From Hydractinia symbiolongicarpus (taxonomy: Eukaryota; Cnidaria; Hydrozoa; Anthoathecata; Hydractiniidae): a stretch of DNA of 64,000 nucleotides. This document shows, piece by piece, positions 10,385 to 20,980 of the stretch. The stretch's first letter is position 1. Every line of letters starts with the position of its first letter. Where the stretch lies: the NCBI RefSeq assembly GCF_029227915.1, contig NC_079878.1, positions 26,187,501-26,251,500 on the forward strand. The letters are read 5' to 3'. Under the pieces are notes generated by a model. That model searched no databases and was not told where the DNA came from. It saw only the letters and a list, made by a program, of their open reading frames with translations. The translations under genes and the position numbers were made by a program.

Positions 10385-11200
10385 GATGAAAAACAGCGCT
10401 TTCAATTCCATTAACTTGGCCATCCCCTAAAGGCACTGGCAACTTCACTATATGAAAATGTTTTCTTTTTCTTTTAGATTGTGTACAATGTGAATGAGTG
10501 ATTTAATCTTCCAATGCGTGTGGTGAAAAGAAGGCGAAACCGTTATTGTTTTTTTGCCTAAAATTGAAGCTATTTAATAAATCTTGATAAAGTTAAAAAA
10601 CTGTTTTGATTTGTTTGTTTTTGTTTTAATTGTTTCCCGTGAGTTTTCGAAATTCGTTCTAGCAGATTCTGTGGCTTCTAGTGCCGGTATTTTTACGTGA
10701 AAAAAAATACTGTTTTGTTGTAAGGTCAATTACGAAATCGTTAACGTTAGGACAGTTGGTCTTAACGTTAACGATTTCGTTTCTGCGGGTTGTACAACTC
10801 GATGTATTACATATCTTTCGGAATACTGCTAAAAGTGTAATTTTGTATTGCGCTCTTTACTTTTATCATTCTGTGGGAAAAGGCTGCACAAAATTTCAAC
10901 ACGGGTTATTCGTTTTTGTTAGTTTCGCGTAATCTAATTTTCTTGCACATTTTGAAAAGAATGTCCCACGCACACCAAATACTCGTGCAATCTATTCGCA
11001 AAAAAACTGTTTTTGCGCAACGAATTGTTCTGCAGAGCATTCATTTTCCTACCTCGTCCCCAGGGTTCTTCTACGCTGTGATATTCAATTTTGATGTATT
11101 TCGGAAGATGTTAGAGCCAAAGAAACAAGAAGCGCTAGGGACAAAGTATTTGATAGCTTAATTTTGCTTGCAACTTGCGAAATGCTTCGCAACCTTTTTT
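10385..11200. repeat. Dispersed repeat R2, second copy
   Basis: Direct-orientation relative of 6,770-8,200 without the tRNA-like interruption. Contains a long inverted repeat around ACGAAATCGTTAACGTTA at 10,733-10,782; the second block has a shortened form at 33,834-33,873. Confidence 0.65.
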
Positions 11201-11478
11201 TTAATTTCTAGTTATATTTTCCCCATTATAAGGATTTCATAGAGATTTTTAGGGGTAGTTTCGAGTAATGGCCAATATCAAAAGCCTTGACCGAATAGGG
11301 TTAAAACCGTTTAACTGCGAGCTGAGATTGGTGTCTAATATCTTTCACACTTTTGTTTTGATAATACTTAAATACGCAATTTTTTTTAAATTGAGTTAAT
11401 ACAAACTTGCTACTAATTTCTTTAAATCAAACTAACTTAATTAAAATATCCTTGTGAGCTTTGAAGCCACGATATTGC

Positions 11479-11981
11479 ATAATATAATGTACGCTGTGGT
11501 TACAGCTGTGCAATATCTTGCATACAATTGTGTACAATTAAGTGTGTGCAATATAATGTAGCAGTGAAAATTGCCCTTTAAGGAAGTCATTATACTACCG
11601 AGTAGATGTATTCTCATTGTTAGCAATATCGTTTTAATTGATTTTTGTCTGATATGCGTCAATCCTAAACATGAAGATGAACACTTTGGAATGTTATGCG
11701 ATCTTATTCTCTTTGATTTCTTCTGTTAAAAAAAGTCCTGAAAATAAAATTTTATGGTGAAAGTGTGAGATCAACTATTTACAGCTTGTTCACTCCTAAG
11801 TCTTCTTTATGGTCCAAAAATCATCGAAATTCTATTATGATAGCATACATTAAAAAGCGTGATCTCTTATAATAATACGGAGAGTGTGTCTGTAAGAGGC
11901 AAAGTGGATGTGTTCATTTTCCTTTGATGTACCCGACATTTCCTTTGAAGTCTCCGAAAAAGTTATATCCATTTTGCTAGC
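11479..11981. other. 503 bp present only in block 1
   Basis: Flanks GATATTGC and GGGTTTAC are adjacent in the second block near 34,573. A GC microhomology at both edges suggests a simple deletion there. The segment includes 11,868-11,960, which resembles 14,238-14,335 (AGGCAAAGTGGAT, CATTTTCCTTTGATGTA, CCGA), so it holds a fragment of repeat R3. Confidence 0.6.
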
Positions 11982-12559
11982 GGGTTTACTTTGTTTACAT
12001 CACGTGATCAAACTGTTGCTTGATTTGCTGGAATATACTTAACGGCTTTCTTTACAAAAATGGTGTCCCTCGACACCGAAAAAAACAACAACAAAAGAAC
12101 GGTCCCTTCGTCTTGAAAAAGTGCAAAAAGGTAATTCAGAAAAAGAAAAGTCCAAGAAGTGAAGTAGGAAGTGGTAGCTAGAGCTAGAAGTAAAGTAGTA
12201 AAGTTAGAAGTAGAAAATAAAGGCTAGAGTTTGAAGTGGATTGAAAATCAATAATAACAATTATGATGTTTTCAGACGTTTAGTTTTTATGTCACTGTAG
12301 CAAGCGGACTCACATTTTTCAAGAAAAGCCTCAAATTCTTAAAACCTAGCTACCATATTTTTTTATGTTTTTGTTGCATAATTAATGTTTCCCCTGGCGC
12401 GTAACTAATGTGTTTGTCCTAAAATTCAAAATGCTACATAAAGCTGTTAGCTGACTAACAAACTGAAAACTTTGGTTTGTTGAACTTACTGCTCACTGTA
12501 ATGTTATTATTTTTACATCACTATTGTTTCTATTTATATGTGTTTTACTAAGCGTAAAT

Positions 12560-12800
12560 AGCTAGCTTTAGTTTTAGCTAAGTGTTCCCAGTTTAAGTAT
12601 ATTTAACTGGGGGTCTTAGCTACTGTTAGCTAGCTAGCTAATGTTGGCCTCCAATGCTTGCTATTCCTCGTCCCATCATGGCTAGCTCTGTTAATCATCT
12701 TTTTTAATTATATGCAGCTAGCTAGCTACCTTGGTTTCCAAACTTCTTTTCTTTTATGAGTACGATTTATGATGTAACAAGCTAGCTAGCTACCTTACAA
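12560..12800. repeat. GCTAGC microsatellite cluster
   Basis: Several runs of (GCTA) repeats, including 12,628-12,641, 12,716-12,730 and 12,781-12,794, plus many single TAGCTAGC words. The unit is self-complementary. Conserved in the second block at 35,140-35,395. Confidence 0.75.
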
Positions 12801-12829
12801 AATCTTTAAAGACTTGAACTTTTGCAGAT

Positions 12830-14100
12830 GTATTTTATAATTCTTTTTGCATTTCCTGTAAACTTTACAAAGGGACCACGTGCAATATGACAAGTGGAAT
12901 CATTTTTTTCAGAATTTAAAGCTTGTGTGTTAAGTTCTTTTTTATTGTTTTGTTTCTGACATCCTTTCGTCAGCCTACATGTAAAATGCCAGGTTATTTT
13001 TACAGGGAGTTCTGGACATTTGATTAGAAATTTACATGGGTTTTTTACTTTGTTGTAATTTATGAGAGGATGAGAGGTTGTTTGTGCTGTTGCTTGTGTT
13101 GCAAACTGCTGTTTTTTAAAATTTTGTGTGAACTGATGTGGGGAAAAGATCACATGCAATATACTGAAGGAACAAATATTTGTGGAATTGGACTCCACTA
13201 AAGGCTGTTGTGTAAGCTAATGGCTTTTTCATATTTCGAATTAAATTTTTGTGAAGGAGAACTGAACCGTATGTGATTTCATTTTTGCTGGAAGAAAGTT
13301 CCATGGTTTCACGTTTTTGTTAAGAATTTTGTTTTTGGTGATGATAAAATTATATATATGTATTTATATAAATTTGATGTTTTTGACACTTCTGATTGAG
13401 ATATTAAAGGTTTTCAACGAAGTAAATATTTGAGATGTTTTATTTCTGACTTTATTATTGTTGGTGTTGTACATGATTATATGCATTATCTAGATTATTG
13501 TTTCAAGCTCTACACATAATGATCTTTGTTGATTCCAGTTTATTCTTTGCTCATTGATTTTTTGACATTTAGGTTTAAAATTGTTGGTAAAGGGCAGTAC
13601 GGAACTAAAAGAGAAAATTTTTGTGCTCTTAACTGGTTGATTTTTACATTTTGTGTAAATTTTTCGGGGGAGGATGGTATGCAATCGAAATGACTGATTT
13701 TTCTGGATTTAAATTTGATGTTTTTCACACTATGGCTTTTTAATATTTTTGAATAAGCTTTAAAGGAAAAGACAATATTTAAAATTAGTAAAAACTTATC
13801 TTTGTTGATTTGTGCTTACTCTTGGAGGCCTCCCTTTTGACATTGAGGGTTTTCAATATAATCACTTATAAGATGTACATATTTGAGATGCGTTATTTCT
13901 GACATTGTTATTATCCGTAATGTGACTGTTGGTGTTGTAACTGTCAGTGTTCTTACTGTCAGATTTGTGAGTTTGGTGTTGTGAGTGTCGATGTTGTAAG
14001 TGTCGTTGTTGTAACTTTTTATCAACTAGATTTTACACCTTGCAAGCTGTTCTTTTTTATTTCGTGTAACATTTGTGTGGAGGACTTAATGCAATTTGAT
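12830..14100 (+). repeat. Degenerate tandem modules
   Basis: Module ends TTTTGTGTAAA..GGGGAGGA..ATGCAATAT recur in diverged form at about 12,859, 13,122, 13,247, 13,649 and 14,057. Two longer units, 13,373 and 13,830, share GGTTTTCAA, ATATTTGAGATG, TTATTTCTGAC and GTTGGTGTTGTA. At 13,921-14,013 a short GTTGTAACTGTCAGTG-like unit is itself tandemly iterated. The frames on the minus strand are by-products of the iteration. Confidence 0.6.
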
Positions 14101-14204
14101 ATTTGACATTTTGTCTAAGATTTTAAGAACACTTTCTTTGTATATGCACTGCTGACGTCAGAAAAACATCTAAAAGAACCCATTTTTTAATTGTCCTTTT
14201 GTCT

Positions 14205-14748
14205 AAGTGGATTTCTCCACGGGCCTTATCGACTAGTGTATATAATAATACGCCAGTTCCGTGTGTTTGTAACAGGCAAAGTGGATATGCTCATTTTCCT
14301 TTGATGTAACCGAAATTTTCTTTGAAGAAACCGAAAATGCATGTCTAATATGTTAAATTTTCTGACGTTACGTCAATAACACTATTTTAACGTCCATATC
14401 CTATATTAAATTAATGAAGGCATTACAGTGCACTTAAAACTTGAGGCCAAATAACTTGGAAACGAGGTGGTGACGTCAATGATTTTTTACTGCATGGGTA
14501 ACTAGGGACCACTTGGAATCAATTTGGGCAAGTTTCCCAAACCCGAGTCCCCAAATCCGTTTCGGAATGGACTTAAACTTTCAAACCTCAATATCTCTGC
14601 AACTGTTTGTCAAAAGTACATGATCATACATTTTCTTGACCAGCAGTTTAAGCTCTACACAATAGAGGCAACGTGAAAAGAAGGTTCTGACGTCATCAAA
14701 ATTTATTTTTTGACTCAGTGGATATTTCCACGGACTTTATCGACTAGT
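14205..14748. repeat. Pair of R3 (MITE-like) ends
   Basis: GTGGATWTYTCCACGGRCYTTATCGACTAGT-type sequence occurs at 14,205-14,237 and 14,716-14,748 as direct repeats about 510 bp apart, each preceded by TGACGTCA-like sequence. This resembles two copies, or the two direct ends, of one non-autonomous element. Same arrangement at 36,763-37,313. Confidence 0.6.
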
Positions 14749-14759
14749 TTTTTGGTATA

Positions 14760-15539
14760 ATATTTAAATTCCTGATTGAAATCCGGATTTTATAAATTTT
14801 GACCTAGGAAAATAAGTTTGACATAAATCTCGTCCACCGAGGAGTTTCTTTGTAGTGATTCTGTCCCAGTACAAGAACCGTCGGGGAAGAGACTGCTCTG
14901 TATTATTTGTTTTTGCTGCATATTACTATATTTATTTTTGGGTACATTTACGTTGATTTACATTGAGTCCACAATTTGAGGGTTTAAAAAGTGAAAAAAT
15001 GTTAAATTTGTGTGTTTCATAAGAATATTTGTGGTTTATTTCGAAAATTATGAAAAGTATAAGTTCTAGATTTTATGTATATAATGTATGCCTAACTAAT
15101 CTTTAAACGGATTTTATGCTTAATAATTTATTCTAACAGAACTCGTTTGAAAAGCAGTTTTCAACTGAAATGACGTTCTGTATAAATATTTTACAAAACA
15201 AAATATCTAGCAGATATCGTGTTTTAAAAAAATCGTGCTCAGTTTCCCTTAAAGTGTTTTAAGCATATTCACCTGCCTGGCTGGAATAAAACTCAAATAG
15301 AAATTACGTATCATGATCTTACCTAATATGCTAGTTACTTAAGAACGTACGTGTGAAGGTGAGCTTTACACTTCACAAAGAAGAAGAGATACATGTCTGA
15401 CATAACAATTAAATAGTATACATGTTTATAGTACTTTCATGATTCACAATATAGTGTTTAAACAACCGAAATAAATATCCATAAAAGAATAGTATTATCC
15501 GCGTTATCTGGCTGGTAGCACTTTTATAAAATGTCCTGT
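14760..15539. other. Intergenic DNA, no gene seen
   Basis: A+T-rich and non-coding. A CACCTGCCTGGCTGGAATAA stretch at about 15,271 is the only G+C-richer feature. Conserved at 37,320-38,110. Confidence 0.6.
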
Positions 15540-16210
15540 CCTTTACCTTTCTTAACACCGGGATTTTTCAGTCGATCAATCCGGACCAACTAATGCTTAG
15601 GTTAATAAAACTTGGCATGCTTATCCTGATATAAAAATCAATAATACCAAATTCCAAGTTAAGAAAGTAATTTAATGACGTAATTGTGATCAAAGATGAC
15701 GTCAATGTACCCAAAATAGGCTATTTTCCCAATTATGCAATAAAATTGAATTTGTCCAGCGCTACTGACGATACAGCCTTATTTTTTCGTAGACTTATCG
15801 AATAAATAGCCGAAAACTGGTTTAATAAAAAATTTAATTTTACTGACGTCATTAGGATCAAAAATGAGTTCACAAAAATCCGTTCTTCCATAAGTATTGA
15901 TGTTCATGTCATTAACAATGGCAAATGTTTATAATATGGCATTAATTGATGTTCGAGGTAAAGACAACAATACAATAACTTCATTGGAGCAGACATGACG
16001 TCATTTCGTGGTATATTTAATTCTTTAGGATCTGTTCTGTATTATATTCCTAGGAACCATAAATTTCCTTGGCAACACCTTAGTAACCACCTCGTAACGA
16101 ACATACATGTAATAAGTAATTATATAACAAATGCAACATCTTACAACACCCACACAAGTAGGTCAGCACTTTTTATTTCTAAAGAAAGAATTACCCCCGT
16201 CTGAGAAGTG
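15540..16210 (+). repeat. Dispersed repeat R1, plus orientation
   Basis: Starts near CACCGGGATTTTTCAGTCGA and runs to ACCCCCGTCTGAGAAGTGC, with several TGACGTCA and GACGTCAT words and AACTTGGCATGCTTAT. Inverted relative of 4,290-4,600; direct copies at 38,112-38,780 and 44,933-45,425. The MTSFRG... 69-aa frame inside it is not considered a gene. Confidence 0.7.
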
Positions 16211-16599
16211 CAAAATCAAAAAGAAGTTCCAAAATTTGGACAATGTCTTATAAGCCATAAACGCGGGTGGATTCAAACTTTTGGAAAATATTTGAATCAT
16301 AGAAATATTACCGTCACAAAGTTTCATAACAATTTACTAATTTCGAAACATATTAAAATTTAAATTTATTGCGAGCATTTTAAACATTAAGATCGAAAGA
16401 TTTCGGCGGAAAATGTTTCGCCGGAAAAACTTTCGGACACAATTTTTTATGATTTACATGATTTATAACGTCAAAAACTATATAGCTGAGTCTTTTGAAC
16501 GAATTTTAACCAAACTTTAAAAATAGTGAAAGAAAAAGTCTAGAAATATTTATAAAGATCTAAAAAAGAGTCTTCAGAAACCAAGTGTATGGATAGAGC

Positions 16600-18870
16600 C
16601 TCGGAAATGCCAGCGTTGTCGAAACTATTGTAAATTATGGCTGGATTATTTCGCAAATGGTCGTGTAGGCCAATAACCCAATTAGCGTGAATAGGTTTTC
16701 AAAAGATCTGTTATTTGGAGTGCGTACCACAACTGGAATATTTGCTTCAGAAATTGCTATCCATTGACAGTTAAATCAAAAGGCTGGAAGTAATCGATGT
16801 TTGCAGGTACATAAGCGATCACGCAATTATTACTTTCAACGACTTCCTGAAAAGCGGCTGTTGTTTGTCCCTTGAAAACTTAAAGAATTCGAAGTGTGTT
16901 TTGCATTGGTAAATTTAGTTCCTGTCGTTCTTGTTCAAAGTAGGCTACAACAATATTTTCAATAATGTATGGCTTTCTCTTCGTTGCTTCAGCGCTTCGG
17001 TGTGCATGTGATATCAAAACCTTCGGGAATATCAACATCTTTCGGTAAGCAGCGATCCGTTTTTCCCTTATAAATTAGTTGAGCAGGAAGAAAGTTACCA
17101 GACTTTGAAACGGTAAAAGTACCGGTGATCTGATTCTTTTTTGGGACCCCTTTGGCACCTTCTTTATGCAAGGTGTGGCTTGATCTACAAACAAAAGGTG
17201 ATGGCGTCTGGTCGAAATTAAGAATAAGATCTTCTGGTTTGTCATGCCATTCTTGAAGTTGCCTTATTTCCCGTTTTGATAAGAAACGTTGAACGCGCAA
17301 GTTGGTGTTTTTATTTATTTTTGTAAGCTTTTGTTACTTGATAAAGGCGTTCTACAAAGCTTTTTGGATTATAGTCGCATACGGGAATATGAAAATGTCA
17401 CCGAGCTGTTCAACGATCCTGACAAATCTAATCCGTCGTTTTAATTCCACCATAAATGTTATGATCAGTACACTCACTCAAAGACGTTGCGTAGCCTTAA
17501 ATTAAAACGTGAATCAAGCAGCCAAACTGACTCTATTAAAAAAATAAATCTAAAAAAGCGGAAGGTTATGAAGCACTTGTTAAGTATACTACCGATGTGG
17601 CAGCGAGTACTCTCAAGCAAAATGCAACCGAGAAAAATGACATATTTTGGTTATTAGCGCAGGTCTCAGGATTGGATACGTCAAACATTGTTGCTCAAGA
17701 GCTACACGAGGTAACGTGCGACAAATAACCATCGCTCTTTACAGATCAAGAGGAAGCCGATACAAGGGTCTTTTTATGTGCCAAGCATGTTCAATCAGAA
17801 AATTATTCATCAGTGTTGATCCGCACTATCGATAATGAACTAAATTTGTGAACTGTATTTCGAAAATCAGCTGCGGCTAAAAATATTTGTAGTAATCGGA
17901 GTAGGTGAGAAAAAAAGGAGTGCTAGATATTTCATTTATGCGTAGCCGAATTGGAGAAGATTGTTGCCTGACACTCCCTGCTATCCATTGTTTCACATGA
18001 AACGACTACTCCTGCGCTTTCCACGGAATTGGTAAATCAAAATCGTTCCAACTATTGAAATATAACAAAGAGTACCAACGGACATTTTAGGAAGTTTTTT
18101 TACATGTATCACTCTTTCCTATACTGGGAAAATTTGTATGCCTATTATACGGCCTTAAGTGCAATAATACCATCAATTTCATAAGTTCTGCACCAAAGAA
18201 AGAGCGTCAGAGCATGAAAGATTACCCTGATTGGAGTAACTGTTTTTTTATCACTTCAAACGTTTTTCGAACGTTACAGCGATAATCAAAAGACTTCTCA
18301 ATGCCACTGCGTCAATTCTGAATGCAAACGGTTATGGGTTGGATCCTTCAAGAGAGTGATTTGATAGTTGAATGAATGATTCGTTCTCCGGCACCGAAAG
18401 GATTACTGCTATTAATATCTTGCAACTGTAAAAAATAAAACTGCAGTTTAAACTGCACCGTCTTGTGCCATTGTGTTGATTGAGATAATACTGACGAAGG
18501 ATCGGTTCATGTACTTACTATTTCCTATTGTGTGACATCATTATTATAGATTAAAGCCTAAGTAGGCCACAACAAATATAATTTTCAATGCCAGTAACCA
18601 TTGTCAAGATCACACGCCCATGTTTGTCACGTTAAACGACATTTTACATTGTCCTGAAGTTTTCCAGTAAATTGATGCACTCAACTACCTGGGTAAAACT
18701 TTTAGTTTCCAATAAGCTCTGGCGAAATCACTGATTGTCTAACTGGTGAATTCGGGATACTTTGTTTTTAGACGAACGAGAGTGGATTAATATCTACGTG
18801 TGGCCGCATGTTTTCCAAACTCTGCTCTTTCTTCTGGCTTCCAGCCTCCGTATTTCTTTGTTTTTTACTT
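16600..18870 (-). pseudogene. DDE superfamily (Jerky/pogo-like) transposase, split and decayed
   Basis: The N-terminal helix-turn-helix region reads at 18,870-18,680 (GGWKPEERAEFGKHAATR, then YPEFT..TISDFARAYWKLK) with stops. The catalytic part is intact at 17,300-16,989: LQEWHDKPEDLILNFDQTPS (first Asp), then KNQITGTFTVSKSGNFLPAQ and LIYKGKTDRCLP. From TPKR it breaks by stops and frameshifts: FKGQTTAAF and YVPANIDYF..FDLTVNG can be read across frames down to about 16,770. The segment between HTH and catalytic core present in other copies is missing here, replaced by the nested element. It cannot encode active enzyme. Family assignment rests on the NFDQTP, ITGTFTVS and VPAN...DLT landmarks. 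Confidence 0.8.
17390..18440 (+). pseudogene. XPG/FEN-like nuclease protein of a second transposon, decayed
   Basis: Plus-strand fragments follow the order of a transposon-borne protein common in cnidarians. In order they are ELFNDPDKSNPSF, EGYEALVKYTTDVAASTLKQ, LLAQVSGLDTSNIVAQELHE, QEEADTRVFLCAKHVQS, LPAIHCFT...FHGIGKSKSF, LGKFVCLLYGLKC and GYGWILQESDL, ending with a RSPAPKGLLLLISCNC-like tail. EADTR and the GCD..S....GIGK.KA block correspond to acidic and helix-hairpin-helix parts of XPG/FEN nucleases. Here the GCD motif has become stop-Asn-Asp, and several frameshifts are present. It sits inside the DDE transposon relic in opposite orientation, so it inserted later. Confidence 0.7.
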
Positions 18871-19144
18871 TTACTTTGAACAATCCGTTTAGTAAGAGAA
18901 GAAAGAAAAAGAAAGAAAATTTTCACTCTCACATTAAATCTCGTGAATTATATTAAGAACGGGGGAGGGCTATTCTAGTTTAATGTACTAATTAAATTCT
19001 ATTTTTAGTTAGAACAATTTCTTGACTATTTGTTGACAAAAAATGAGACATGATTAAGCTTAATAGTTACAGGAAAGCATCAACCTAATTGTAAAATATG
19101 GAAACTTCGTTCATGTGTGACTTAGCGAGCAGAGGATGGCATGT

Positions 19145-19527
19145 TTATGGAAAACTGTTTGGTCGAATTCGAAACAAGGAGAAATTCTTTATGCAGGAAA
19201 GGAGCTCAATAAAACAGCACTTATGGATGATCCTTATTCCAAACGGAAATTAATTGCTGATGTTCCAAAAGAGATATTCAGAGAGATATGATCAGTAAAG
19301 TTTTTAATTCGAAATGCCTTTGTTCGACCATAACGAAATGGAAATATTTAGATCGAATGAAATTCATTATTGAAATTAGATACGACAATCGATTTTTGTG
19401 TGACAGTTACGATAGGAATGATCTTAAGACAATGGTTGACATGGGTGATGAAGATTTTGAGGATAAAGAAGAGGTTGTGAATTGTGTGATCGACGATACC
19501 TGCGACGATGTAAATGTAATTGATTAA
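19145..19527 (+). pseudogene. Degraded frame of unknown function at transposon end
   Basis: Reading from about 19,159 gives SNSKQGEILYAGKELNKTAL and DDPYSKRKLIADVPKEIF before a stop. The next frame (19,288-19,527) continues with a 79-aa piece ending in a very acidic tail (MGDEDFEDKEEVV...DDTCDDVNVID). The same two-part frame, further decayed, is at 40,745-41,219 and 47,269-47,744. It always lies between the transposase N-terminus and the right transposon edge, so it was probably carried by the element or captured by it. Not recognised. Confidence 0.45.
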
Positions 19528-19863
19528 CTCTAGGTCAATTTTTATGCTCTTGAAATGTAAAAATTTTTAAGTTGAAAAGCTGCAATTTTATTGATTTTCT
19601 GATTACCCTATAAAAAGTTTCTATGCACTTTTAAAAAAATCGAAAAACCAAAATTTTCGAAGAAAAAACTTCGGCAGACACACATTTCAGACCAAAAAGT
19701 TCCAGTCAAGAATAAAATTTAAAAATTGAGTAAGTTTTTCCTATGACAGAGCATTAGAAAAAAGGAAGGAAAAATAGAAAATACAGTGATAAAGCTTTTA
19801 TAAATCTCATAAATGTTATCCCAAACACCACTTTAAGTACAATACATTATTATTTTAAGTCAT

Positions 19864-20818
19864 TTAATAGTATGAGCGGATAGCAACAACTTTTCCATAA
19901 TGACAACGATGTGTTCTCTTGGCATAAACTGATTTTCCACAGATAGCATGGGTCGATTTGTTATAGCAAACGTTTCTGTAGCAAAATTGAGTCCACCGGT
20001 TGCACACACGTCGACCACCACAAACGAAGTATTTCTTCTTCAAGTAGCAGATTCCTTTGAAGCAAAATTGGCTTCCTTTGTTGCATACACGTCGGCCATT
20101 ACAAACAAAGTACTTCGTTTTCAAGTAGCAGACGCCTTTGAAGCACAAGTGGGTCCATTTGTTGCACACACGTCGGCCATTACAGGCAAAGTATTTGGTT
20201 TTCAAGTAGCAGACACCTTTGAAGCAGAATTGGGTCCATTTGTTGCACACACGCCGGCCATTACAGACAAAGTATTTGGTTTTCAAGTAGCAGACACCTT
20301 TGAAGCAGAATTGGGTCCATTTGTTACACACACGTCGGCCATTACAGACGAAATACTTCTTCTTTAAATAACAATTTCCTTTAAAGCAGAACTGACTGGC
20401 TTTGTGGCAGACACGTCGTTTTGCACAGAGATAATGCACTCGTTTGGAATAAACTCTGTATCGGAAGCAGAAATGTGTGCGAATGTCATAGATAACTTTT
20501 CCACAGAAGCTGTAGTATTTCTTCAAGTACAGTTTGCGATTATGGCAATAGTGTGTCTTTGGGTTGTATCGAACGTAGGCTCCACCTAAAATGTAATATT
20601 ACCTTGTGTTAGTTAACCATACATGTTCAATTCACATATTAATGTGAAACAAATATTTTGTGTAACATTAGTAAGTCAAAAGAAAACTTACAGTAAGGTA
20701 AGTAAGAAGGATCTTGTTCTTCAGTTACTTCAACATCATTCAATTCTTCTTGTGTTGCTTCTTCAGCAAGTGCAAATGCACACACACCGCAAAGGAGAAA
20801 GAATCCTAACAACTTCAT
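19864..20818 (-). CDS. Galaxin-like secreted Cys/Tyr-rich repeat protein, gene 2
   Basis: Minus-strand exons 20,818-20,692 (127 bp) and 20,585-19,864 (722 bp) with a phase-1 intron between give 282 aa. This is the shortest of the close paralogues, with five uniform modules. The signal peptide is MKLLGFFLLCGVCAFALA, differing from genes 1, 3 and 6 at Gly5 and Leu9. The acidic stretch reads EVTEEQDPSYLPY. Module 4 is the NKGSQFCFKGIC type shared with genes 4, 5 and 6 but not 1 and 3. The C-terminus is IRSYY, against IRPYY elsewhere. Thirty mature cysteines. Divergently paired with gene 3. The 3' UTR has AATAAT rather than AATAAA close to the stop. Confidence 0.87.
19954..20358 (-). repeat. 81-bp coding tandem repeat, 5 units (gene 2)
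   Basis: Five 27-codon units, the lowest count in the family. Unit 3 carries FACNGRRVC and THLC, unit 4 is the GSQFC type and unit 5 the GGRRVC type. Confidence 0.95.
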
Positions 20819-20910
20819 TTCTAAAAAGATTCCAGATGTGATTCGTATAGAGTTAAATCATATATAATGATATCGCAGTAAAGACAAGTTAACGAAGAAG
20901 TGTTATTTAC

Positions 20911-20980
20911 CTGAGTTGTTGCTTTGTCTATTAACTTTGAATGGCTTGTGAAAAATTATAATTCTTGTTGCACTTTTATA
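20911..20980 (-). promoter_or_regulatory. Core promoter and non-coding exon 1 of gene 2
   Basis: TATAAAAG reads on the minus strand at 20,980-20,973. A short leader ends in CTCAG before GTAAATAAC (donor at 20,910). The acceptor CTTTTTAG ends at 20,821, two bases before the ATG. Genes 4 and 5 share this class; it is unlike the plus-strand promoters in sequence around and after the TATA box. Confidence 0.7.

Larger units (their letters stand above)
1..16380. repeat. Segmental duplication, copy 1 (left end outside window)
   Basis: This block recurs in the same orientation from 23,697. The offset is 23,696 for the first 5.8 kb and drifts to about 22,570 at 16 kb because of indels. The first 3.3 kb look identical by eye, and only a handful of differences appear up to 5.8 kb. 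The rest differs by scattered substitutions and by two large indels (5,848-6,438 and 11,479-11,981, both present only here). It carries gene 1 and then repeats. Beyond about 16.4 kb similarity continues into the transposon relic and gene 2 versus gene 4, at clearly lower identity. Position 1 already lies inside the duplicated segment. Confidence 0.93.
16391..19710 (-). mobile_element. Relic DDE transposon with a nested second transposon
   Basis: Left edge GATCGAAAGATTTCGGCGG with GGAAAAACTTTCGGACAC, right edge AAAAAACTTCGGCAGAC...AAAAAGTTCC, both rich in the same CTTTCGG/TTCGG words (imperfect terminal inverted repeats). Inside, on the minus strand, is a decayed transposase split by a plus-strand relic of a different element at about 17.3-18.6 kb. 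A plus-strand degraded frame follows at 19.1-19.5 kb. Related copies without the nested element are at 38,963-41,430 and 45,607-47,955. Confidence 0.7.

Noticed and set aside
12806-13304. 130-aa and 62-aa minus-strand frames
   Set aside because: They overlap the degenerate tandem modules. The block 2 counterpart is shorter because of a frameshift, and the composition is not protein-like.
15995-16204. MTSFRG... frame repeated at 38,567 and 45,211 as a small conserved gene
   Set aside because: It lies wholly within dispersed repeat R1, whose inverted copy at 4.3 kb does not keep the frame. Conservation is explained by duplication.
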